Source: Ginsengibacter hankyongi
GTDB taxonomy: Bacteria > Bacteroidota > Bacteroidia > Chitinophagales > Chitinophagaceae
Direction of reading: 5' to 3'
Assembly: GCF_008710285.1 (NCBI RefSeq)
Contig: NZ_VYQF01000001.1
Coordinates: 1-64,000, forward strand
DNA length: 64,000 nt
Below are positions 29,901 to 36,496 of this stretch, piece after piece. The notes beneath the pieces were generated by a model. That model did no database searches. It had not been told where the DNA came from and was given only the letters and a program-made list of their open reading frames with translations. Within the stretch, counting starts at the first letter, position 1. The number at the start of each line of letters is the position of its first letter. A program made the position numbers and the translations under genes.

Positions 29901-31657
29901 GCGTTTATTGGGTGAATAACCTTGACACCCATGAAACACTTTATATCAGCCCGTCGTATGAAACAATCTGGGGAAGAAAATGTGAAGATATTTACAGTAA
30001 CCCAGATGACTTTATCGATGCAGTGCACCCTGATGATAAGGAACAGGTACTTGATACCTACCAAACCATTTGCAAAACGCCTACAATAAATATCACCTAT
30101 AGAATTATAAGGCCGGATGGTAATATAAGGTGGATAGCCGCAAAAATAAAGATAGTGGTGGATAGTGGCGGTAACAAACTGGAGTACGGTTATGCTGAAG
30201 ATATTACTGAAAAGAAAATTGTGGAGAGCGAACTGGCCGAGAGTGAAAACCGATTAAAAACTATTTTGCAAAATGAACCGGAATGCGTGAAATTGCTGGA
30301 TGAAAAAGGTAATTTATTGGACATGAATCCTGCAGGGCTTGCCATGATTGAGGCCGATAATCTCGAAATGGTTAAAGGGAAGAAAATGACTAATATAATC
30401 AACAAGCCCTATATAGCCACTTTTGCTGAACTAATAGAAAATGTTTTTAAAGGAAGCCAGGGTAAAATGGAATTTGAAATAACCGGATTGAAAGGCACGC
30501 ACAGGTGGTTGGAAACCCATGCAGTGCCTTTAAAAAATGCGGCCGGAGAAATTATTTCTTTACTTGGAGTAACCCGTGATATTACCGACCGTAAAGTTGC
30601 CGAAGAAAACGAAAAAGAACTGACGCAAAAAGTACTTAAAGGTGCCGAAATTGCTCATTTTGGATTTATCGATTGGAACCTGGTGACCAATGAAATGAAC
30701 CTTTCGCAACAGGCCAATGAAATATATGGTATATCAGAAGAGCATTTGGATTATGCTGCGTTTATTGACAAAATAGTGCACCCGGAGGATGTAATGTCAG
30801 TACATGCAAATGTTGAATTAGCATTACAAAGCGTGAAGGATTATAATATTGATCATCGAATCGTTTGCCCTGATGGTTCTATAAAATGGGTCAATGCCCG
30901 GGGCGAATTGTATAGAGATGAAGCAGGTAAACCTATGCGTATGTTTGGGACAATTCTGGACATAACCGACAATAAAAATGCAGAGCTACAAATTAAAATC
31001 TACAACGATCAACTCAGGCTTTTAACGAATCACCTTCAAAATATAAGAGAAGAAGAACGTAATAGAATAGGACGCGAAATACATGATGAACTCGGACAGC
31101 AACTTACCGCAATAAAAATGGATGTTTCCTGGATACATAAAAATACTACGGATAAAAAGGAAGCTATTAACATCAAACTCAAAAATATAATTGCATTATT
31201 AGACGGTAGCAATCAATCTGTAAGAAAGATCTTAAGCGAGCTCAGGCCTGGAATTCTAGATAACAATGGCTTATCCGAAGCGATGGAATGGCACGCTAAA
31301 CAATTTACTGCCACCACCAATATACCGGTAGTAATAACCAATTCTGAAAAGGATTTAAAATTTCACGAAGACATTGCCACCTGTATTTTCAGGATATTCC
31401 AGGAATCTCTTACGAACATTATGCGCTATGCACACGCCAAAAATGTTTTAATTTCATTAAACGTTATAAATAAAGAAATAATTATGGATATACAAGACAA
31501 TGGGATAGGATTTGACGCCAGTTCAGTGCAAGGCAGGAAAACGTTTGGAATTTTAGGAATGAGAGAAAGAGTACGCTCTCTTGATGGAGAATTTGAGTTG
31601 ACTTCGGCTCGGGGAAAGGGTACAAAAATTTCTATCAGGTTACCTTACATGCCCTGA
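26963..31657 (+). CDS. Cytosolic multi-PAS/GAF sensor histidine kinase with degenerate N-terminal receiver
   Basis: 1564 residues with no membrane segment. Order: receiver-like domain (4-118), PAS (about 133-255), PAS (265-375), PAS (383-500), GAF (505-660), PAS (672-780), GAF (790-955), PAS (968-1088), PAS (1092-1212), PAS (1220-1342), HisKA_3 dimerisation domain with the phosphorylatable His1374 in GREIHDELGQQL, and a HATPase_c domain with FQESLTNIMRYA (N box), DIQDNGIGFD and GILGMRERV. The kinase core is the NarX/DesK type, which pairs with LuxR-type regulators. In the receiver the phospho-acceptor position reads Asn57 (ILANHCV) and the acidic pair is Glu-Asn, so phosphorylation there is unlikely. 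The LuxR-type regulator starts 26 bases downstream, almost certainly its partner. Ligands are unknown. Confidence 0.9.
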   Translation: MPPYLKILVLENNEADVTRTRSVLQQAKINFEVKAVDSKATFIAALDNFHPDVILANHCVKHFDAIQALELKNEKKYNVPFILVTDSVSEIFAAKIIKFGADDYLLKKDLSFLPGAIESALQQEKYISPKVKESELLQKSLSRNTSFLNAIPDLIFVMDRHGVFTDFQPSRDIEAYTRPEHFLGKKCTEILPAQLAADTLQNIATVLQGGTLPIHEYQMVYPDGIHEFEARYAAISESEVLTIVRDITLQKKFAQKIIKEKAVSESIINSLPGIFYMFSEDGKFLRWNKNFEKVTEYTGEEINNMQPLSLIDTNEKPKMERTLARVFEMGEDTVEANILSKSGKKTFFFFTGQKIEYEGQQCIAGVGIDLSERKMAEEALARNEEKFRTLVEQATDGITIADQNYRFTEINGQFCKITGYSREELLHMKMTDLPLVRPENLDVKYKALKEGESVITERLLKRKNGNTVLVEINATLLPNGYYLSFVRNIKERKKNKDLLEGEKEVMEMIAIGKPLKEILHTIALNYESICENTICSILLINKEGSQLLHGAGPSLPPNYNNSIDGTFIGAEAGSCGTAAFKKQRIIVPNIASDPLWANYRHLALQHGLKSCWSSPIFDKGNKVLATFAIYSREARNPGKEELKLIDRATNMVRIALERYTNEIELKEREEKFRILVERVSDAFVALDTNWNYIYVNKKAGELLGRDPEYLVGKNIWKEFPQSIGKPFHLAYTRAMKEQRQITLSEYFPTFDKWFENNLYPSPEGLSVYFKDITQQKVTEQKIVKSNRLYYFLSQFNQMIVYAGNEKTLFKEACKIAVNIGKFRMAWVGIINEKTLDLEPFVYDGMERGYLSEITVKADHSRPEGQGPSGTSIAKGKTVTCNDIETDPKMALWKSAALKRNYHSNIGLPIKKFGKVIGVFTLYADAKNFFDEEEIALLEGATRNISFALEVFEKEAMQKLAEEEIIKSNKQFQNLVENISGVYWVNNLDTHETLYISPSYETIWGRKCEDIYSNPDDFIDAVHPDDKEQVLDTYQTICKTPTINITYRIIRPDGNIRWIAAKIKIVVDSGGNKLEYGYAEDITEKKIVESELAESENRLKTILQNEPECVKLLDEKGNLLDMNPAGLAMIEADNLEMVKGKKMTNIINKPYIATFAELIENVFKGSQGKMEFEITGLKGTHRWLETHAVPLKNAAGEIISLLGVTRDITDRKVAEENEKELTQKVLKGAEIAHFGFIDWNLVTNEMNLSQQANEIYGISEEHLDYAAFIDKIVHPEDVMSVHANVELALQSVKDYNIDHRIVCPDGSIKWVNARGELYRDEAGKPMRMFGTILDITDNKNAELQIKIYNDQLRLLTNHLQNIREEERNRIGREIHDELGQQLTAIKMDVSWIHKNTTDKKEAINIKLKNIIALLDGSNQSVRKILSELRPGILDNNGLSEAMEWHAKQFTATTNIPVVITNSEKDLKFHEDIATCIFRIFQESLTNIMRYAHAKNVLISLNVINKEIIMDIQDNGIGFDASSVQGRKTFGILGMRERVRSLDGEFELTSARGKGTKISIRLPYMP

Positions 31658-31683
31658 TATATAACCAGGAAAAACAACCAGAA

Positions 31684-32319
31684 ATGAAACGAGTAATTCT
31701 TGCTGATGACCATAGTTTTGTGCGGTTGGGACTTATTCAGATTTTAAAGGATGAATATCCTTTAGCTGAAATAACACAAGTAGGCGACGGTGAATCCCTC
31801 GTGCGTGAGGTGACTTTACACGATTGGGATATAGTTATATCAGACCTCGACATGCCCGGCAGAAGCGGACTTGAGGCCTTGCAACAAATTAAATTAATTA
31901 AGCCCGATCTCCCGGTATTGATTCTAAGTATTTATACCGAAGACTTATATGCAGTTCGGGTTCTCAAAGCAGGGGCATCCGGTTATATGAATAAAAATGC
32001 AGCGCCGGAAGAACTCATAACCGCTGTGCAACGCATTCTCACTGGCAGAAAATACATAACCCCCGAAATTGCAGAAAAACTTTTGCTACAATCTGAAATT
32101 AATAAGCCATCTCATGAAGAACTTTCCAACAGGGAATTTGAAATTTTTAAATTGTTGGCAGCTGGTAAAACAACCACCCAAATTGCAGATGAGCTTTTTC
32201 TTGCTTTAACAACAGTAAGCACCCACCGCCACAGGATAATGGAAAAACTTGGCTTGAATACCAATTCAGAACTTACGCGGTATGCTATTGCCAATCACAT
32301 CCTCTCTGATATTTCGTAA
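31684..32319 (+). CDS. NarL/LuxR-family response regulator
   Basis: 211 residues. The receiver domain (1-120) has the acidic pair Asp8-Asp9, phospho-acceptor Asp54 (ISDLDMPG) and the conserved Lys of GYMNKNA. A LuxR-type helix-turn-helix occupies about 143-205 (LSNREFEIFKLLAAGKTTTQIADEL). It should be phosphorylated by the kinase encoded 26 bases upstream and bind DNA as a dimer; target genes are not evident in the window. Confidence 0.93.
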   Translation: MKRVILADDHSFVRLGLIQILKDEYPLAEITQVGDGESLVREVTLHDWDIVISDLDMPGRSGLEALQQIKLIKPDLPVLILSIYTEDLYAVRVLKAGASGYMNKNAAPEELITAVQRILTGRKYITPEIAEKLLLQSEINKPSHEELSNREFEIFKLLAAGKTTTQIADELFLALTTVSTHRHRIMEKLGLNTNSELTRYAIANHILSDIS

Positions 32320-32415
32320 CAAAACGGAAGTTTAAGTAGAACTAATTCTACACGATTATGGCTTCAACTTCTATTCTGCCGTCCATCTATTTACATTTAC
32401 TTTACTATCAGAAAA

Positions 32416-32787
32416 ATGAAAAAGAGGCTATTGATAATAGACACTTCAACTGCCGTAATTCAAAGATTGAAAGAACTGGTTTCGGAATCTCTTAATATTG
32501 AAGACATAGAACTTTCAGCCAGTTTTTCGGCTGCATCAAAAAATATAAAGAATAATTTACCGGATATTGTATTGCTTGATTTAACGTTGCCAGTAAACGA
32601 ATCGATTGAGTTCTTAAAAAAAATTAAAAAGGAAAATCCAGGAATGTCAGTAATCGTATTATCAGACGCCGTCGATGAAAGGACAGAGGAGCAATGTAAA
32701 TTAGCCGGTGCAGATTATTTTTTTGACAGATATAATGAATTTGAAAAAATTCCGGGAGCTATTGAAGAGATTCGCGCCTGGAAATAA
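32416..32787 (+). CDS. Stand-alone response-regulator receiver domain
   Basis: 123 residues, one receiver domain without output domain. Asp55 (VLLDLTLP) is the phospho-acceptor, the Ser/Thr switch is in VIVLSDA and the expected Lys position near 107 reads Asp-Arg (FFDRYNE). The N-terminal acidic pair is reduced to IIDTS (one Asp). It lies 96 bases after the LuxR-type regulator, so it may belong to the same signalling unit, perhaps as a phosphate sink or protein-interaction switch. The reduced active site makes phosphorylation uncertain. Confidence 0.8.
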   Translation: MKKRLLIIDTSTAVIQRLKELVSESLNIEDIELSASFSAASKNIKNNLPDIVLLDLTLPVNESIEFLKKIKKENPGMSVIVLSDAVDERTEEQCKLAGADYFFDRYNEFEKIPGAIEEIRAWK

Positions 32788-32868
32788 ATAACCGCTTTAA
32801 AACCAAATATCGAAGAACCTGTCAATTGAAACCATCCAATAAAAAGCACAAAAAGTACTTACCGATTT

Positions 32869-32889
32869 ATGACCATTAGAAGAACTTAA
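32869..32889 (+). other. Possible Arg-codon leader peptide before argS
   Basis: A six-codon frame ATG ACC ATT AGA AGA ACT TAA (MTIRRT) carries tandem Arg codons and ends 18 bases before a large hairpin, with argS downstream. Such a short frame can arise by chance, so this is a hypothesis based on position and codon content. Confidence 0.25.
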
Positions 32890-32907
32890 CTTTTTGCGCT
32901 TACTCTA

Positions 32908-32966
32908 AAATCCTTTTTACCGGCAATTATCCTTTCCCTGATTAGGGTAATTGCCGGAAAGGATTT
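32908..32966 (+). promoter_or_regulatory. Large interrupted hairpin in the argS leader
   Basis: AAATCCTTT (32908-32916) pairs with AAAGGATTT (32958-32966), CCGGCAATTA (32920-32929) with TAATTGCCGG (32948-32957), and CCCT with AGGG at the tip (32936-32947). It is followed by GTTT but not a long U-run. It may end transcription of the preceding receiver gene or regulate argS. Confidence 0.6.
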
Positions 32967-33078
32967 GTTTCCCAAAACACTCTTTCAGACTCGCCTGTTT
33001 ATTGTGGTCTTGTCTTCGCTTTATTATGGTCCTGCCAAAAAGAAAAAGAAGACTAATTTTGCCAATCATTTTTATATT

Positions 33079-34866
33079 ATGGCGTTTACACATTTAATAC
33101 AGGCTGCAGTAGTTAAAAGTTTGAAGGAGTTGTACGGGCAGGAATTTTCTGAAAAAGATTTTCAAATAAATGAAACCAAACCTGAGTTTGAAGGCGATTA
33201 TTCAATTGTTCTTTTTGCACTCGTAAAAAAACTAAAATCAGCTCCGGAGGTTCTGGCAAAAAACCTGGGAGAAAATCTTATAAAAAATAATCCCGATTTT
33301 TTTTCGGACTATAACGTTATAAAAGCCTTTTTAAATCTGAACATTTCTGAACAGGCGCTTCAGCTTTTCCTCACAAAGAACTACCACGATACATCTTTTG
33401 GTAGAAAACCATTGAATCACAAAAAAGTTATGGTGGAATACTCTTCACCTAATACCAATAAACCTTTACACCTTGGGCATTTAAGAAATAATTTTTTGGG
33501 ATGGAGCGTTGCAGAAATTCTAAAGGCGAATGGAAACGAAGTTTATAAATCCAGCATTGTTAACGACCGCGGTATTCATATTTGTAAGAGCATGATTGCC
33601 TGGCAGGAATTTGCCAATGGCGCTACACCGGAAACAGTTCATGAAAAGGGGGATCATTTTGTTGGAGATTATTACGTAAAATTTAATAATGAATACAAGA
33701 GGGAAGTAAAGGAACTAACGGATAGAGGTTTAGACGAAAAAGCAGCAGAAAAAGAAGCACCAATCATGAAGAAAACGCAACAGATGCTGCTGGATTGGGA
33801 GCAGGGAAAGCCGGACGTCATCGACCTTTGGAACAAAATGAATGGCTGGGTTTATAAGGGTTTTGATGAAACCTATAAAAGAATTGGCAGCGATTTTGAC
33901 CAGACATTTTATGAAAGCCAGACCTATATTCTTGGGAAAGAATTTGTACAAAAGGGTTTGGAAGATGGGTCATTTTATAAAAAAGAAGATGGCAGTGTAT
34001 GGATCGATCTATCAGATGTAGGGCTTGACGAAAAACTTTTATTGAGAGGCGATGGCACTTCTGTTTATATAACGCAGGATATTGGTTTGGTAAAACAAAA
34101 ATTTGAAGAATATAAACTTGATGAAAGCATTTATGTGATTGGTGATGAGCAGATCTATCATATGAAAGTGTTGAAGGAAATTTGCAGAAAGTTAGGAATG
34201 CCTTTCGCAAACAATATTCTGCATTTGAGTTATGGAATGGTAGAACTTACAACCGGCAAAATGAAAAGCCGTGAAGGAACAGTGGTAGACGCAGATGATC
34301 TTATAGATGAAATGATTGCAACTTCAAAACTTCATACGGAAGAATTGGGTAAAGTAAAAGACTTCACCGAAGATGAGCTAAATCACTTATACGAAACGCT
34401 TGGCATGGGCGCTATGAAATTTTATTTATTGCGTGTTGATCCAAAGAAAAGAATGATTTTTAATCCTGAGGAAAGTATCGATTTTCATGGCTTTACCGGC
34501 CCGTTTATTCAATATACCTATGCAAGAATTCAGTCTATAATAAGGAAGATTGGGGAACCAATTGTCAATGAAGAATTGAAAATTAATAATGAAAAGCTCT
34601 TTCTGCTGGAAAGACAATTAATAATTTTTCTGGAAAAATATTCTAACGTTTTGGAACAGGCAGCAGATGAATTGAATCCTTCTTTAATAGCTAATTATGC
34701 TTTCCATTTAGCTAAAACATTTAATTCATTTTATGTAGAGCATTCAGTTGCCAATGCGGAAAGTGAAGAAAAGAAAAATCTTCGTTTACGTATTTCCGTA
34801 ATGACAGCAATCGTTATAAAAAGCGCTTTGCAATTACTCGGGATTAAAGTTCCGGAGAGAATGTGA
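33079..34866 (+). CDS. argS: Arginyl-tRNA synthetase
   Basis: 595 residues from the ATG at 33079 (MAFTHLIQAAVVKSL). The frame continues upstream to 32965, but those 38 residues would start inside the hairpin and lack family character. The N-terminal Add-1 domain (1-90) is followed by the class I core with the HIGH motif as HLGH in NKPLHLGHLRNN, the KMSK-like loop MKSREGTV, and the anticodon-binding DALR domain to the terminal PERM. It charges tRNA-Arg in the cytosol. A 200-base leader with hairpin precedes it. Confidence 0.95.
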   Translation: MAFTHLIQAAVVKSLKELYGQEFSEKDFQINETKPEFEGDYSIVLFALVKKLKSAPEVLAKNLGENLIKNNPDFFSDYNVIKAFLNLNISEQALQLFLTKNYHDTSFGRKPLNHKKVMVEYSSPNTNKPLHLGHLRNNFLGWSVAEILKANGNEVYKSSIVNDRGIHICKSMIAWQEFANGATPETVHEKGDHFVGDYYVKFNNEYKREVKELTDRGLDEKAAEKEAPIMKKTQQMLLDWEQGKPDVIDLWNKMNGWVYKGFDETYKRIGSDFDQTFYESQTYILGKEFVQKGLEDGSFYKKEDGSVWIDLSDVGLDEKLLLRGDGTSVYITQDIGLVKQKFEEYKLDESIYVIGDEQIYHMKVLKEICRKLGMPFANNILHLSYGMVELTTGKMKSREGTVVDADDLIDEMIATSKLHTEELGKVKDFTEDELNHLYETLGMGAMKFYLLRVDPKKRMIFNPEESIDFHGFTGPFIQYTYARIQSIIRKIGEPIVNEELKINNEKLFLLERQLIIFLEKYSNVLEQAADELNPSLIANYAFHLAKTFNSFYVEHSVANAESEEKKNLRLRISVMTAIVIKSALQLLGIKVPERM

Positions 34867-34941
34867 GCGGAGGATGCCGGGTACAGGATGCTGGATAACC
34901 TCACTAACACAACAACTTCCCAAAAACTACGTTTATAGCTT

Positions 34942-34967
34942 AATTAGATGTATATTTGCATCTAATT
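34942..34967 (+). promoter_or_regulatory. Candidate helicase promoter with palindromic operator
   Basis: AATTAGATG (34942-34950) and CATCTAATT (34959-34967) are a perfect 9-bp inverted repeat whose 8-base spacer is TATATTTG, an exact TAnnTTTG. A -33 TTTG at about 19 bases is not evident. A regulator bound to the repeat would cover the promoter. It lies about 140 bases before the helicase start. Confidence 0.45.
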
Positions 34968-35108
34968 ATATACTCTACTTAGCAGACTGGATAATCTTCC
35001 TCAAGGTAAAAGCTCATCAAGTCATAGGTTTTGAGCATATGCGTTATCAGACTTTCATGAATCAATTTAGGTTAAGGGAAGTTATCATTTACATTAAAAT
35101 ATTAAAAT

Positions 35109-36350
35109 TTGAATTTTAAAGAATTGCATTTAATTGAGCCCATATTAAAGGCGCTCGAATCAGAGGGCTACACGAGCCCCACCCCAATCCAGGAACAAGC
35201 AATACCCGATGTATTAAAAGGCAAAGACTTATTGGGATGTGCCCAAACAGGCACAGGAAAAACAGCCGCATTTGCTATACCTATTCTGCAAAACTTGTTT
35301 TTGCAAAGAAATCACGAAGTAGAAAATAACAACATCAAAGCGCTCATACTTACACCAACCCGTGAGCTTGCAATCCAAATAGATGAAAGTTTTGCCGCTT
35401 ACGGAAAACATACGGGCATTAGGCATGCTGTTATTTTTGGTGGCGTTTCGCAATTTCATCAAACCAATCAATTGAGACAAGGCATTGATGTATTGATTGC
35501 AACACCCGGCAGGCTGCTTGATTTAATTTCGCAGCGTTTTATTAGCCTTCAGTATATAAAAATGTTTGTGCTTGACGAAGCAGACCGAATGCTGGATATG
35601 GGTTTTATTAATGACGTTAAAAAAATCATAGCCAGACTGCCTGTAAAAAGACAAACGTTGTTTTTTTCAGCAACTATGCCGCCGGAAATATCTAAGCTTT
35701 CTTCTTCAATTTTAACTAATCCTGTAAGGGTTGAAGTAACTCCTGTTTCTTCAACGGTAGAAAAAATTGACCAATCAGTTTATTTGGTTGAAAAAAACGA
35801 TAAGCGCCAGTTGTTGATTCATCTTTTAAAAGATAATAAAATTCAAAGCGCACTGGTATTTACAAGAACCAAACACGGTGCTGATAAAATCGCAAAAGAA
35901 CTACATCGTGCAAGAATAAGTTCCGGGGCAATTCATGGAAATAAGACACAATCAGCGAGGCAGAATGCTTTAAACAATTTTAAAGATGGAAAAATTCGCG
36001 TGCTGGTAGCTACTGATATTGCAGCCCGCGGAATTGATGTAGACGATTTAAGCCATGTCATTAATTTTGATCTTCCTAATATTCCTGAAACATATGTTCA
36101 TCGTATAGGCCGTACCGGTAGAGCCGGCGCTTCAGGCACAGCATTATCTTTTTGTGATATGGAAGAAAGGGAATTTTTGCGTGATATTCATAAATTAATA
36201 AAACTGGAAATCCCGGTGATTATTGACCATCCTTATGCAAGTAACATGCAGTTTGTTCAAACACCGGTCATTCAACAAAATCCCTTATCGCGAAAACCTG
36301 TTTCTCACCAAGGTTTTAGAAGAACAAGGAGTTGGTCCCAGGGAAGGTAG
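35109..36350 (+). CDS. rhlE: DEAD-box ATP-dependent RNA helicase, RhlE-like
   Basis: 413 residues. A TTG at 35109 is the only usable start: an in-frame stop lies at 35103-35105 and the text from there, NFKELHLIEPILKAL, is the usual N-terminus. Motifs in order are TPIQEQAIP (Q), AQTGTGKTA (I), PTRELA (Ia), TPGRL (Ib), DEAD (II), SAT (III), ATDIAARGIDV (V) and HRIGRTGR (VI). The C-terminal tail is short and basic (KPVSHQGFRRTRSWSQGR), suited to RNA binding. Members help ribosome assembly and RNA turnover, often in the cold. A strong terminator follows. Confidence 0.92.
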   Translation: MNFKELHLIEPILKALESEGYTSPTPIQEQAIPDVLKGKDLLGCAQTGTGKTAAFAIPILQNLFLQRNHEVENNNIKALILTPTRELAIQIDESFAAYGKHTGIRHAVIFGGVSQFHQTNQLRQGIDVLIATPGRLLDLISQRFISLQYIKMFVLDEADRMLDMGFINDVKKIIARLPVKRQTLFFSATMPPEISKLSSSILTNPVRVEVTPVSSTVEKIDQSVYLVEKNDKRQLLIHLLKDNKIQSALVFTRTKHGADKIAKELHRARISSGAIHGNKTQSARQNALNNFKDGKIRVLVATDIAARGIDVDDLSHVINFDLPNIPETYVHRIGRTGRAGASGTALSFCDMEEREFLRDIHKLIKLEIPVIIDHPYASNMQFVQTPVIQQNPLSRKPVSHQGFRRTRSWSQGR

Positions 36351-36413
36351 GAGTTTCAATAAAAATACTTTTCGAAAATTCTTGCATTGAACAAAAAGAT
36401 AGCTGTTGAATAT

Positions 36414-36453
36414 AACAAAAAACGCTTTATAGAAATATAGAGCGTTTTTTGTT
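36414..36453. terminator. Bidirectional terminator between helicase and propeller-protein genes
   Basis: AACAAAAAACGCTTTATA (36414-36431) pairs with TATAGAGCGTTTTTTGTT (36436-36453) around a 4-base loop. The arms provide U-runs on both strands for the two convergent genes. Confidence 0.88.
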
Positions 36454-36496
36454 AACAGAACAGTATTCAAAATTTATAAAGTCAGTAAATCATTTT

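Noticed and set aside
32965-33078. 38-residue N-terminal extension of ArgS
   Set aside because: It would start with TTG inside a hairpin and encode a Lys-rich tract not found in ArgS; the ATG at 33079 fits the family.
34874-35119. 81-codon open frame between argS and the helicase gene
   Set aside because: It overlaps the helicase start, contains the candidate promoter and inverted repeat, and shows no domain or signal character.
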